Below, piece after piece: positions 43,532 through 52,588 of a stretch of 64,000 nt of DNA (positions are counted from its first letter, which is position 1; every line of letters starts with the position of its first letter). The position numbers and the translations under genes are program-made. The notes below the pieces were generated by a model. The model made no database searches and had not been told where the DNA came from. It was given only the letters and a program-made list of their open reading frames with translations. The DNA comes from Woeseiaceae bacterium (lineage in GTDB: Bacteria; Pseudomonadota; Gammaproteobacteria; Steroidobacterales; Woeseiaceae). The stretch covers positions 62,001 to 126,000 of the forward strand of contig JAJFKU010000032.1 in assembly GCA_021773035.1 (NCBI GenBank), read 5' to 3'.

Positions 43532-44518
43532 CTACCGGGGATCGCCAACCATCTCATTCAAAAACGCCTTCACCGTCGCATCGTATTCCTTTTTGAGTCT
43601 TGCGCAGAGTTCTGCGGTGGTCGGAGTATCGCAGACTGAACCCACGCCTTGGCCAGCTGAGAAAATATCCTTCCATGCTTTTTTTTCGTCCTGTTCGCAA
43701 GTAAGCATTTCGCCTATTTCGACCTTCGATTTAGTCTGAAGATTGTCCGGATCTAAGCCCGCGTCAATAATGCTTTTGCGCAGAAAATTGCCGGGAACAC
43801 CAGAGACTTCCGCCGTGTAGACTACATCCAACGCGTTCGACTCGATTATCAATTTTTTCATGATTTCACTGGCACCACTCTCAGCCACATTAATGAAACG
43901 ACTGCCGATGTAGGCGAGATCTGCACCCATTATCCGTGCCGAAGCCACGGATCGCCCGTCCGAAATACATCCCGCCAGCAAAATTGTCTTATCATAAAAT
44001 TCACGTACTTCTGACAGGAACGCGAAAGGGCTGAGCGTGCCTGCATGGCCACCGGCACCAGCACACACAAGAATCAGACCATCGACTCCTGCGGCGGCCG
44101 CTTTTTTGGCATGCCGCGGATTCGTCACGTCGTGGAAAACAATGCCCCCATAGGCATGGACGGCTTCGACCACATTTTCGGCTGCACCTAAGGAAGTGAT
44201 TACAATAGGCACCTTGTGCCGAATGATGGCTTGCAAGTCTTCTTGCAATCGCGAGTTTGTACGGTGAACGATCAAGTTGACACCAAATGGCGCTGCCAGC
44301 AGATCAGGATTGGTGATATTCCAGGTCTCGAGATCTTCGATGATTTCTCGAAGCCAGGCATCAAGGCCTTCACTATTGCGCTGATTCAGCGCCGCGAAAC
44401 TACCGACTATCCCAGCCTTACAGGCTTCAGTGACCATTTTCGGATTGGATACGAGAAACATAGGGGCTTGAATTACCGGAATGGACATTCGACCGTCCAA
44501 AATCTTAGGTAGTGTCAT
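43532..44518 (-). CDS. nitronate monooxygenase / 2-nitropropane dioxygenase-family flavoprotein
   Basis: 328 residues: IPVIQAPMFLVSNPKMVTEACKAG, LILVCAGAGGHAGTLSPFAFLSEVR, LLAGCISDGRSVASARIMGADLAYIGSRF and a C-terminal AGQGVGSV loop. These are the FMN-binding TIM-barrel motifs of the NMO family. His in GGHAG is the usual base. Members oxidise alkyl nitronates or act as FMN enoyl reductases. It lies 149 bp upstream of the sigma gene and 35 bp downstream of the ammonia-lyase-like gene, same strand. Confidence 0.85.
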   Translation of the reverse strand: MTLPKILDGRMSIPVIQAPMFLVSNPKMVTEACKAGIVGSFAALNQRNSEGLDAWLREIIEDLETWNITNPDLLAAPFGVNLIVHRTNSRLQEDLQAIIRHKVPIVITSLGAAENVVEAVHAYGGIVFHDVTNPRHAKKAAAAGVDGLILVCAGAGGHAGTLSPFAFLSEVREFYDKTILLAGCISDGRSVASARIMGADLAYIGSRFINVAESGASEIMKKLIIESNALDVVYTAEVSGVPGNFLRKSIIDAGLDPDNLQTKSKVEIGEMLTCEQDEKKAWKDIFSAGQGVGSVCDTPTTAELCARLKKEYDATVKAFLNEMVGDPR

Positions 44519-44553
44519 AAGTCTTGTACCCCCCTACACTACCTAAGCCCGTG

Positions 44554-45759
44554 CTACTGTCGCGTTCGCAAGAGATGGTCGCCTACTATGCGGCCGTAAT
44601 TGTCCGGGTCGGTGTCTCCTTCGGTCGAAATCAATAGAATCTTCGAATCCGGCCCCAGCGATATTGCTTCTGCCATCTGGCGATTGGCCTTGTTTTCCAG
44701 TAATTCTGTAAGCAAACCGGTAGTCACAGCACCCGACTCTCCCGAAATGACACGCTTGTCTGCACCCATTGGCGATGCAAGAATGCGCATGCCTATTTCC
44801 GTGACGTCATCTTTACATTTGATAAAGTAGGCGCTGTAGTATCGGATAATGGGCCATGCCAGAGAACTAGGTGTGCCGCATGCAAGGCCCGCCATGCTCG
44901 TATCTAGGTGACCTGCGATAGCACGCGACTCGCCGTCAGCTGCCAAGATGGATTCGAAATAGCAATCAGCCCCCTCGGGCTCGACAATAATTACTCTAGG
45001 AGCCTGCAATCCGTATTCCTGGATAAGAACGGCTTGGATCGAAGCAGCCATAGAGCCAACTCCGGCCTGGAGGAATACGTGGGTCGGTCTTTCTCCCTCT
45101 ATTTGATTGAATACCTCAGTCAGCGCGGTCGAATAGCCTTGCATAATGCGAAGCGGCACCGACGTATAGTTATCCCACGCCGTATCTTGAACTACTGTCC
45201 AACCATTCGCATCCGCTTGACTTGCCGCATGTCGTACAGCGTCGTCGTAACTGCCGTCGAGCACTTCTACATGCCCACCGTGCGCTCGTATCGCCTCGAC
45301 TCGTACTGGTTGCGACCCGCATGGCATGTAAACGACACTGTTCGCGCCGAGCAGTTGAGCAATCCAGGCGACAGCGCGACCGTGGTTGCCGTCAGTTGCC
45401 GTCACAAACGTTGGTTTTGGTTCCTGCCCACCTTTTACTTGTGCTTTCACGTTATCGAAAATCAGGTCGTCCGCTTGCCCTAGCAACATTGACGAAATTG
45501 CGTACGAGGCCCCAAGGGCCTTGAATGAATTCAGACCAAATCGGTACGATTCGTCTTTGACCCATAATTCGGCGACACCCAATCGCCCGGCGAGCCCGCG
45601 TAATCTCCGTAAGGGCGTAACTGTGTAGCCCGGCAAACTGCGATGAAATCGATGGACACGAGCACATTCTTTTCTGGAAAACTGGTAGGTTTCTGGCTCA
45701 CTAATCCGAGCACGCATGGAGTTTTCAATACCGGATATTTGTGTGTCTTTTGTATTCAT
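44554..45759 (-). CDS. diaminopropionate ammonia-lyase-like PLP enzyme
   Basis: 401 residues from ATG 45759; ATG 45813 is possible. Fold-type II PLP protein: LWVKDESYRFGLNSFKALGASYA gives the PLP Lys, and FVTATDGNHGRAVAWIAQLLGANSVVYMP the phosphate-binding loop. The order of motifs and QAGVGSMAASIQAVL fit DpaL/YgeX, which converts D- or L-2,3-diaminopropionate to pyruvate and ammonia. Threonine deaminase would lack this N-terminal part. A D-amino acid or diamino acid degradation role fits the neighbourhood. Confidence 0.83.
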   Translation of the reverse strand: MNTKDTQISGIENSMRARISEPETYQFSRKECARVHRFHRSLPGYTVTPLRRLRGLAGRLGVAELWVKDESYRFGLNSFKALGASYAISSMLLGQADDLIFDNVKAQVKGGQEPKPTFVTATDGNHGRAVAWIAQLLGANSVVYMPCGSQPVRVEAIRAHGGHVEVLDGSYDDAVRHAASQADANGWTVVQDTAWDNYTSVPLRIMQGYSTALTEVFNQIEGERPTHVFLQAGVGSMAASIQAVLIQEYGLQAPRVIIVEPEGADCYFESILAADGESRAIAGHLDTSMAGLACGTPSSLAWPIIRYYSAYFIKCKDDVTEIGMRILASPMGADKRVISGESGAVTTGLLTELLENKANRQMAEAISLGPDSKILLISTEGDTDPDNYGRIVGDHLLRTRQ

Positions 45760-46064
45760 AGATTCCAAATTTGCCCTGACGTTTGCAATAAATATTGCGT
45801 GAGTTTTTTTCATTCCTGCAGGAAAATTCTTATAGTCAACATGATCGCCGCGTCAATTCACATCACGATTTTGGTCACCGGCATCCGGCGAAGCGGATGT
45901 CAGTATCTGCCCTACAACAATAGGCTGATTGATCTACCGCTTATTTCCGCGCGAGATTACCGTGGGAATCAGGTTGATATCCACGCCGTACAATCTTCAT
46001 GAGAAAACGTATACGGAATCGACATTGACATTGACAGAAATGTAGGAGCCATGCCTTTTTGAGT
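45760..46064. other. intergenic region between lyase and amidohydrolase genes
   Basis: About 300 bases with no supported gene; it is expected to contain the promoter of the PLP lyase gene. Nothing specific recognised. Confidence 0.35.
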
Positions 46065-47363
46065 TCACTGTTTAACGATCTCTCCACTTTTCATTACAAA
46101 ACTAACCCGTTCGAGCAATGTAGGATCTAACAATGGGTCGCCTGGTACTGCGATAATGTCGGCAAATAGGCCCGGCGCTACTGCACCAATCCTGTCTTCC
46201 CAGCCGATCAGATCGGCCGCATTTTGCGTTGCGGTCAGTATTGCCTCCATCGGTGGCATGCCCCAGGCGATATAGTCACGAAATTGCTTAGCGTTCTCGC
46301 CATGAGGGATCATGCCGGCATCAGTTCCAAAAGCAATTCTCACTGAATGTTTTCTTGCCAGCTTAAACGCCGTTTCGTGCCCCGCAACAATCTTTCCGAG
46401 TTTGTCAATAATGGTGTGTGGGTAACCCCACTCCAACGCTCGTTCCATGAACCAGCGATCCTCATAAGAATCTTTCACCAGATATGTACCGTGCTCCACC
46501 ATCAAGCGAGCACCCTCCTCATCGAGGAAAGTCCCGTGTTCAATTGATGCAACACCAGCGAGCACTGCGCGCTTTATGCCCTCCGAGCCATGTGCATGGG
46601 CGCCTACGCGACGTCCCCACATCCTTGCTTCGTCCACTACGGCATCGAGTTCCTCTTGCGTGTAAAGCGCCGCATCGACACTCTCCTCCTCGGACATTGC
46701 ACCAGCCGTTGCCATCACCTTAATAACATCTGCACCGTATTTGATCTCGTACCGAACCAATTTGCGGATGTCTTCAACTCCGTCCGCCACACCCGATAGG
46801 CCGGCAACGCTTAGATAGGGCGAATATCCGTTGGTGACGTCGCTATGACCGCCCGTAGCACTGATACTCATTGTGGCGGCCACGATGCGCGGACCGGGAA
46901 TATCACCTCGATCGATAGCGTTCCGCAAGCTGACGTCGACGAACGAATGCGCCCCCATGTTTCGGATGGTCGTGAATCCTGCCTCCAGGGTCGCGCGAGC
47001 ATATGTCGGCGCCATGATGGCGGCATCGACAAAGGATCGACGGCCAATTTCAACAGCAACACCAGGGCTAACCGTAATATGTGTATGGCAGTCGATTAAG
47101 CCAGGGAGCACGGTTGCGTGTGACAAATCTATAACTTGAGCACCGTCAGGTATTGGCGTGTTTTTCCCGACGGCAATAATTCGCTCTCCCTCGATTACGA
47201 TCACCGCATTGGAAATAGCCGGCCCGCCGCGACCATCGATCAATTGGCCAGCTTTGATCGCAATAGTCACTGGCAGTGTGTCCGAATCGTTCGTTTGTGC
47301 GCCGACCAATACGGACATTGTCATCATTGCGAAACACAAAATTAGCTGCAGGGTCGCACGCAT
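46065..47363 (-). CDS. exported metal-dependent amidohydrolase (prolidase/imidazolonepropionase-like)
   Basis: 432 residues from ATG 47363 (GGAGG 8 nt upstream). Signal peptide MRATLQLILCFAMMTMSVLVGA. Amidohydrolase motifs in order: HTH after LPGLIDC, the carbamylated Lys in DVIKVMATAG, HAHG, SIEHG and FGTDAG. Related proteins of this subgroup hydrolyse Xaa-Arg, Xaa-Pro or N-acyl dipeptides. The metal site is complete, unlike that of the protein at 39879. Periplasmic. Confidence 0.87.
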   Translation of the reverse strand: MRATLQLILCFAMMTMSVLVGAQTNDSDTLPVTIAIKAGQLIDGRGGPAISNAVIVIEGERIIAVGKNTPIPDGAQVIDLSHATVLPGLIDCHTHITVSPGVAVEIGRRSFVDAAIMAPTYARATLEAGFTTIRNMGAHSFVDVSLRNAIDRGDIPGPRIVAATMSISATGGHSDVTNGYSPYLSVAGLSGVADGVEDIRKLVRYEIKYGADVIKVMATAGAMSEEESVDAALYTQEELDAVVDEARMWGRRVGAHAHGSEGIKRAVLAGVASIEHGTFLDEEGARLMVEHGTYLVKDSYEDRWFMERALEWGYPHTIIDKLGKIVAGHETAFKLARKHSVRIAFGTDAGMIPHGENAKQFRDYIAWGMPPMEAILTATQNAADLIGWEDRIGAVAPGLFADIIAVPGDPLLDPTLLERVSFVMKSGEIVKQ

Positions 47364-47541
47364 TATTTTGTCCTCCAACCAAACGAGTCTCCCGCCGGGC
47401 TGTCCTTATTGCTCCGTACTTCAATCACGACAAGTGACCCGAAGCCCACGACTTCGGAATATTTGCAGATACATGTGTCGATCATAGGACTTGTTCCTTA
47501 TTGATTACGTCTTCGTTACCAAATTATTCGCCGGCCATTAA

Positions 47542-48441
47542 TCATTCCACCGCATTTTTTTCTGCGATTAGATTCGCGAGCGCGGGCACGAATTCCGAGC
47601 CGGCGTCGCGATTAAGCGCATACGAGTAGAGGCTCTCTACAGCAACGCCGATTTGTGTTTCGACACCAAAAGTCTTTGCCATACCATTCAGACAGCTGAT
47701 GTCCTTGTGAGCATTTGCCAAAGTGAACTTGTGCGCCTCTTTGTCGCCAGCCATTACATATTGCATAAAGGTCTGATAGAAGCCGCAGTCCATTCGGCCA
47801 CCTCGAATTACAGAGTCAAAGACTTTCACCGAGATCCCGGATTTACCTGCGATTGCCAACGCCTCAGCAAAAAGGGCGCCGTAGGTCAGCGAGAGAAAAT
47901 TATTGAGCAGTTTCATTTTGTGGCCCGTTGACACAGGGCCCAACCACAACACCTGCATCGCCCATGCTTTACAAATTGGTTCTATTATCTCGAAGACATC
48001 AGAATCCGCACCGACCAGCGCTGCCAGCGTGCCATCGTTAGCCTGAGTTGGCGTACCTCCAAGAGGCGCATCCGCAAATCGGACTGCTCGTTGTTTGCAT
48101 TGTTCATAAAGGGATAATGTGGACTCGGGGTCGGCGGTCGAAGAGTCAACAATAATCATTCCGGGTTTAGCCGTTTCGAGCAACCCATTCTGATCGGTAA
48201 CAACTGCTTCAACTTCACGACTTGATGGAAGGCAGAGAAAGACAATGTCACAGCGAGCTGCAATTTCTGCCGGCGTGTGCGCTTCCTGTGCCCCATCAGC
48301 AAGAAGTGCATCAATAGCCCCCCTACGTTGGTGACTAACGACAGACAAAGAATAACCCTTCTTGATCAGATTATGCGCCATCCCGCTACCCATCAGGCCG
48401 ACACCCACAAAACCAATTTTTGGGAGACTATCAGTACTCAC
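47542..48441 (-). CDS. 3-hydroxyisobutyrate dehydrogenase-family oxidoreductase
   Basis: 299 residues from GTG 48441; the frame continues upstream into the cupin gene but the GTG overlaps the cupin stop (GTGA). N-terminal NAD motif KIGFVGVGLMGSGMAHNLIKKGY, DAPLGGTPTQANDGTLAALVGAD, and the catalytic Lys in GHKMKLLNNFLS. The family oxidises 3-hydroxyacids, including L-threonate (LtnD). With DtnK and PdxA2 upstream in the same operon, a C4-sugar-acid dehydrogenase role is plausible. Confidence 0.85.
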   Translation of the reverse strand: MSTDSLPKIGFVGVGLMGSGMAHNLIKKGYSLSVVSHQRRGAIDALLADGAQEAHTPAEIAARCDIVFLCLPSSREVEAVVTDQNGLLETAKPGMIIVDSSTADPESTLSLYEQCKQRAVRFADAPLGGTPTQANDGTLAALVGADSDVFEIIEPICKAWAMQVLWLGPVSTGHKMKLLNNFLSLTYGALFAEALAIAGKSGISVKVFDSVIRGGRMDCGFYQTFMQYVMAGDKEAHKFTLANAHKDISCLNGMAKTFGVETQIGVAVESLYSYALNRDAGSEFVPALANLIAEKNAVE

Positions 48442-48806
48442 CGAATGCGCTCCAGGTCCCGAACTGTGCGTTCGTTTTCGATGTTGCCAGTATTCAAAGT
48501 TGTTTTCGGTTCGAAAAGAACAACCTCGCAAGAAATTTCGGCAACTGGTCTGTGTTCGACACCAGATGGAACGACTATGAATTCGCCCGGCCCCAATTTA
48601 ACGGGCTGCTGGTCGCGAAACTCCATCCTGAGTCGTCCGCGAATTATCAAAAAAAGTTCATCTTCATGGCTGTGGCTGTGCCATACGAATTCTCCTTCAA
48701 GTTTGGCCAGCTTGATTTGCATTTCATTGATGTCACCTGCGACGCGCGGCGACCAAGTTTCATCGAATGACGAGAATGCTTCAGCTAGGTTCGTCTTGTC
48801 GATCAT
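48438..48806 (-). CDS. cupin-domain protein
   Basis: 122 residues from ATG 48806, preceded by AAGGAAGG. Cupin motif 1 EFVWHSHSHEDELFLIIRG and motif 2 GEFIVVPSGVEHRPVA give His, His, Glu, His ligands. Single small cupin, probably an isomerase or an oxygenase-like metal enzyme acting on an intermediate of this operon. Confidence 0.8.
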   Translation of the reverse strand: MIDKTNLAEAFSSFDETWSPRVAGDINEMQIKLAKLEGEFVWHSHSHEDELFLIIRGRLRMEFRDQQPVKLGPGEFIVVPSGVEHRPVAEISCEVVLFEPKTTLNTGNIENERTVRDLERIR

Positions 48807-48902
48807 TTTCCTTCCTTTGTGTATGAGTTGTTGTGACGAGTTGCCAATCATCAACGATTCGCTAATAGATACGACGAGGTGCGATTTTATGATTCTTGCT
48901 CA

Positions 48903-49703
48903 CTACAGAAGCGCCAGCACACGACACGGACCGCCGGTGCTTCCCTTAAACGTCGGCGCTCCTACGACCATAGTAGTCCCCGTTTCCGGCAATGCCGCTA
49001 GATTGGCCAATCCCTCAATTCCGTAACGTCCAGACGGCAGCCAGAGATTGTGCACAGGAGAACTTTTTGAGGGCCCGAAGTCGAGCGATAGTGTATCGAC
49101 ACCAAGGCCGAACACTTGCCGTTCGTTTAGAAGAAAGTCAGCAGCCTCTAAGTGAATACCTGGAAAATGAAGAACGCCACTTTCATCGACACCACGAAAA
49201 TCTCTAGAACCAATATATTGTTCCCAACCTGAAAGCATAGCCACGCAGGCGCCCTCAGGTATCTCGCCGTAGGTGTCTTCGAATTTCGCGATATCTCGAG
49301 GGCACAAACGATAATCCCGATCAGACGCTGCTTTCTCTCGAACATCGATTACGACGAGCGGGCAGACGAGTCGCTCAACTGGAATCTGATCTACAGTTTG
49401 CCCGTCGTCGCTAAAGTGGATCGGTGCGTCAATATGAGTACCGATGTGCTCGGCATACGATAGGCGGCGAATATTGACACCGTCTTTCGAGTAAGAAAGT
49501 ATCTCCTCTACTTCGAAAGCGGGAGTACCAAAATAGGTCGGAAAATTCGGCGTCAATGTATGAGTTAGATCGACCACTCTATCGAATTTGGATAACGATT
49601 CTCCTGCACATCCCCAAGCCGGATCTACTGCGGGAGTTAAATCAGGCCGACCGCGCTGGCTCACGTTTTGCTTGATGCTATCAATTATATGGCTATGACA
49701 CAT
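48903..49703 (-). CDS. cyclase-family (kynurenine-formamidase-like) hydrolase
   Basis: 266 residues from ATG 49703. The motif HIGTHIDAPIHFSDDGQTVDQIP is the metal signature of the cyclase/KynB family. Others: DLTHTLTPNFPTYFG, GVDTLSLDFG. Members hydrolyse amides or lactones, such as N-formylkynurenine. Here it sits between the TIM-barrel gene (17 nt upstream) and the cupin, suggesting hydrolysis of a lactone or amide in the pathway. Confidence 0.83.
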   Translation of the reverse strand: MCHSHIIDSIKQNVSQRGRPDLTPAVDPAWGCAGESLSKFDRVVDLTHTLTPNFPTYFGTPAFEVEEILSYSKDGVNIRRLSYAEHIGTHIDAPIHFSDDGQTVDQIPVERLVCPLVVIDVREKAASDRDYRLCPRDIAKFEDTYGEIPEGACVAMLSGWEQYIGSRDFRGVDESGVLHFPGIHLEAADFLLNERQVFGLGVDTLSLDFGPSKSSPVHNLWLPSGRYGIEGLANLAALPETGTTMVVGAPTFKGSTGGPCRVLALL

Positions 49704-49719
49704 AAGTCGAGTAATACTC

Positions 49720-50439
49720 CTACACGGTAAGAGGTCGGTGTGCGTCCGGTATGCTCGAATTGCAGTATTTGTCAGCAAGCTCAACTATTGCCTGAACCTG
49801 ACCTGCCAGTCCTTCACTTCTTGCCTTAAACATACTTTGGAAGGCGGCTGTGCCTACCGTAAAACCTGCTGCGCCGGCGGCAGCGACCGCGGCTATTTGA
49901 TCCTCGCAATCGATGCTGCCCGCGACGATAATAGGCTTCGATGAGGCTTTGGAGACCGCCTGCATGAGCGCTTCGACATTGCCGTCATGGCGATAGGCCA
50001 AAAGATCGAGACCATCCACACCGTCAAGCGAAGTCAAATAACGCGCATTTTCGGCGATATCGGCGCAGGACCCTCTAAGCGTGCTGGGATGGCCTGAAAT
50101 CTCGCCTGGAAATGGATAGTACGACAAAGGTTCATCACGTATGAGCGGAACGACTTTTTCGGCTCTTGTCCCGCCAAGAAGGCAATCCACGCCCAATTCA
50201 ATTGCTGCTCTGGCCGACCGTAGCTCACTTGCCGAATCTAGACTAACAACTTCTAAGTAACTGCGGGCGCCAGCGGTTCTTAGATCATGTGCCAACAACT
50301 TCAACGCCGTAAACGGCAATCCGATATCTTTGAATCCGATATGCCGCGCACCACCGGCCAAAGCCTCCCACAATTGCGCACGCGCGTCTGAGATAGTCTT
50401 GTCGTTGGTAGTTAACATGAAGATGAAATCAAATGACAT
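49720..50439 (-). CDS. TIM-barrel protein of the pdxA2 operon
   Basis: 239 residues, reading as a (beta/alpha)8 barrel of the HisA/TrpF type: FIFMLTTNDKTISDARAQLWEALAGGARHIGFKDIG, AIELGVDCLLGGT, PIIVAGSIDCEDQIAAVAAAGAAGFTVGTAAF (phosphate-binding end). It has been seen next to pdxA-like genes, from memory. ATG overlaps the pdxA2 stop by one base. It may act on the keto-phosphate formed by DtnK-PdxA2 or on a phosphorylated cyclic intermediate. No biochemical assignment is made. Confidence 0.65.
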   Translation of the reverse strand: MSFDFIFMLTTNDKTISDARAQLWEALAGGARHIGFKDIGLPFTALKLLAHDLRTAGARSYLEVVSLDSASELRSARAAIELGVDCLLGGTRAEKVVPLIRDEPLSYYPFPGEISGHPSTLRGSCADIAENARYLTSLDGVDGLDLLAYRHDGNVEALMQAVSKASSKPIIVAGSIDCEDQIAAVAAAGAAGFTVGTAAFQSMFKARSEGLAGQVQAIVELADKYCNSSIPDAHRPLTV

Positions 50440-51443
50440 TATGCCACCGGCCTTTTAGTGCTTGCTGACAGTCGTTCGGCGTAGGCGAGCGCTGTACGCA
50501 GGCTGCTAGGATCTGCAATACCTTTCCCTGCGATATCGAATGCCGTACCGTGATCTGGGCTGGTTCGAATGAAGGGCAGGCCTAATGTGATATTGACACC
50601 CTTATCAAGTCCGAAATACTTAACGGGTATGAGTCCCTGGTCGTGGTATTGCGCCACGACGACATCAAATTGGCCTCCGCGAGCTTGCATAAAGACAGTG
50701 TCGCCGGGCCACGGACCGCTCACGTCAATTCCATCGCGTCGGACCTCTTCGATTGCCGGGGAAATGATGTTGATCTCTTCTTCGCCAAACAGACCGCCTT
50801 CACCAGCATGGGGATTCAGACCGGCGACCGCGATGCGTGGCGCAGTAATGCCGAGGGAGCGACAACCATCGTAGGCATGTCGAATCGCAGAAATTTGTGC
50901 CGCACGGTCCGCTTTAGCAATCGCCTCTTGCATGGAGCAATGGACCGTAACGAGTACGGTTCGGATTTCATCATTCGCGAGCATCATTGCAACATGCTTC
51001 GCGCCCCCGAGGTCGGCTAGTATTTCCGTGTGACCAGGATAGTTAATGCCCGCAGCCGCTAGCGCCGCTTTGTTTATCGGTGCAGTCACGATGCCGGAAA
51101 CCTTGCCCGCTCTGGCGTTGACGATGGCAGTGGTGATCGAATCATAGGCTGCACGACCACATTCTGCGCTTACGCCTCCCATGTTTGGCAATAGATCAAG
51201 CATCGAAGTCTGTAAAACTACCAAAGCTCCTTCCCGAAAGTGCGCGTCTTCGATGCGGTCAATGGCGTCGACCTGGTAATCGGCCTTTATAGTCGAAATA
51301 GTATTTCTCATAACGCCCGGGTCTCCGAATACAACGACCGGTCTGGACGGCTTATGATGAACCAAAACCTTCGCTACGATCTCCGGGCCTATTCCAGCTG
51401 GGTCACCCATCGTAATTGCAAGAGGAATTGAAGGATGTGTCAT
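50439..51443 (-). CDS. pdxA2: PdxA2-type 4-phosphate dehydrogenase (D-threonate/erythronate)
   Basis: 334 residues. PdxA family motifs: LAITMGDPAGIGPEIVAKVL, VTAPINKAALAAAGINYPGHTEIL, metal-binding His in AQYHDQGLIPVKYF, GLPFIRTSPDHGTAFDIAGKG. PdxA2 oxidises and decarboxylates D-threonate 4-phosphate or D-erythronate 4-phosphate to DHAP. Coupling to the kinase gene (TAATG) and absence of pdxJ argue for PdxA2 rather than the vitamin B6 enzyme. Confidence 0.85.
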   Translation of the reverse strand: MTHPSIPLAITMGDPAGIGPEIVAKVLVHHKPSRPVVVFGDPGVMRNTISTIKADYQVDAIDRIEDAHFREGALVVLQTSMLDLLPNMGGVSAECGRAAYDSITTAIVNARAGKVSGIVTAPINKAALAAAGINYPGHTEILADLGGAKHVAMMLANDEIRTVLVTVHCSMQEAIAKADRAAQISAIRHAYDGCRSLGITAPRIAVAGLNPHAGEGGLFGEEEINIISPAIEEVRRDGIDVSGPWPGDTVFMQARGGQFDVVVAQYHDQGLIPVKYFGLDKGVNITLGLPFIRTSPDHGTAFDIAGKGIADPSSLRTALAYAERLSASTKRPVA

Positions 51444-52513
51444 TAATTCCTCTCCACTTCCAGAATGGTGAGTCCCAGAAGTCGCATCACCGCGTTTCGC
51501 AGTGTATTCGATCCTCCGAAACCGCCAGCTTTCATGGCGACAAAGAGTGCCTTAAGACCACTCTTACAGATCGCCTTTCCAAGTGGAAATCCTGGCTCCA
51601 GTTCACAATCGAGCGAGAATTTATTGACATCAATTCGTTGAAGCAGAGCGTGCATTGTCTCTCCTCCAGTAGCGATGACTGCATCATATTGCCCAGTACG
51701 AATTTCTCGTTCTGCATCATCAATAAGAGTCTTCAAGACGCTGGAAGATTTTCTGAAGTTGGTATTTGGCGCGCAAAGACATTTTACTGCGCGTAGTCCG
51801 TGCAACCTCTGGGCTTGATTTTGGCTGATTGGATTGGCGCTGCCAACAACCACCAGCACGGAGCTGACGGTTGGAGGCAACACGGGAGATCGATCATGTC
51901 CAGAAATACAGGCAGCCAGTGCCTTGGCGATACCTGGAGAACCCACCCATAGAACATCACGCTTATCGGGGATGGCCGCGACCTGTTGATTAAGATCATC
52001 CTGAGTATCGGCATCTAGAACGACAATGTCTGCAGCAATGCAATCGACAAGATCGGCGACGCGGGACGTTTTGGCCGGATGGACAGGGTCGTTACTGTAG
52101 ACCGTTTGAGCAACTGGAACTCCATTGACAAGTTGAACTCCATTTGAGGTCGTGCGTCCGGCTTCCGGAAACGCCGGCGCAATAACGAGCCGTCCCCGCT
52201 GGCTATTCTTGAAGGCAGCAGCGATTTCGATTTCGATATTGCCACGAAGCGTTGAATCGATGGTCTTGTACAACAACTCTGCATGGCAGAGTGCGAGCGT
52301 GGCGTCCCTGGTAACCTCCCACGCTCCCGCCTCGTCGAGATTCCGACTTTCGGTGTCCATGGAGATCACATCAGCCGAGAGCTGCGGACAATTTCCTAGC
52401 CCAACAAAAGCCGGCAGGCCACGCTCAACGAAAGGACTTGCGCCGTCGGCGGCACTAGTAAGATCGTCCGCGACTATGCCGATTCGGGGCGCTAACGCGC
52501 GTTCAATTTGCAT
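51443..52513 (-). CDS. dtnK: four-carbon acid sugar kinase (DtnK/OtnK, DUF1537 family)
   Basis: 356 residues from ATG 52513; a TTG at 52534 is possible. N-domain RIGIVADDLTSAADGASPFVERGLPAFVGLG and Asp-rich SMDTESRNLDEA, C-domain VLVVVGSANPISQNQ and VIATGGETMHALL, EPGFPLG. The family phosphorylates D-threonate, D-erythronate or L-threonate. It is somewhat short for the family (about 400). The stop overlaps the pdxA2 start, so the two act together. Confidence 0.85.
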   Translation of the reverse strand: MQIERALAPRIGIVADDLTSAADGASPFVERGLPAFVGLGNCPQLSADVISMDTESRNLDEAGAWEVTRDATLALCHAELLYKTIDSTLRGNIEIEIAAAFKNSQRGRLVIAPAFPEAGRTTSNGVQLVNGVPVAQTVYSNDPVHPAKTSRVADLVDCIAADIVVLDADTQDDLNQQVAAIPDKRDVLWVGSPGIAKALAACISGHDRSPVLPPTVSSVLVVVGSANPISQNQAQRLHGLRAVKCLCAPNTNFRKSSSVLKTLIDDAEREIRTGQYDAVIATGGETMHALLQRIDVNKFSLDCELEPGFPLGKAICKSGLKALFVAMKAGGFGGSNTLRNAVMRLLGLTILEVERN

Positions 52514-52559
52514 TTGGTGAGTATGGAGAAACAATCAATTCCGTAAAAGCGATATATAT

Positions 52560-52586
52560 TCACCTTAATCGGTGATAATTTATCAC
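52560..52586. promoter_or_regulatory. LysR-type operator between dtnK and its regulator
   Basis: Perfect palindrome GTGATAA-T-TTATCAC (52572-52586) with a T-N11-A core (T52573, A52585), plus an overlapping inverted repeat TCACC (52560-52564) / GGTGA (52571-52575). Located in the 75-bp gap between divergent genes, 2 nt before the regulator ATG; probably activates dtnK and represses the regulator. Confidence 0.6.
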
Positions 52587-52588
52587 GG

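Noticed and set aside
50439..51443. Vitamin B6 biosynthesis pdxA
   Set aside because: Family match is good but coupling to a DUF1537 kinase and absence of pdxJ/ksgA neighbours favour PdxA2 in sugar-acid catabolism.
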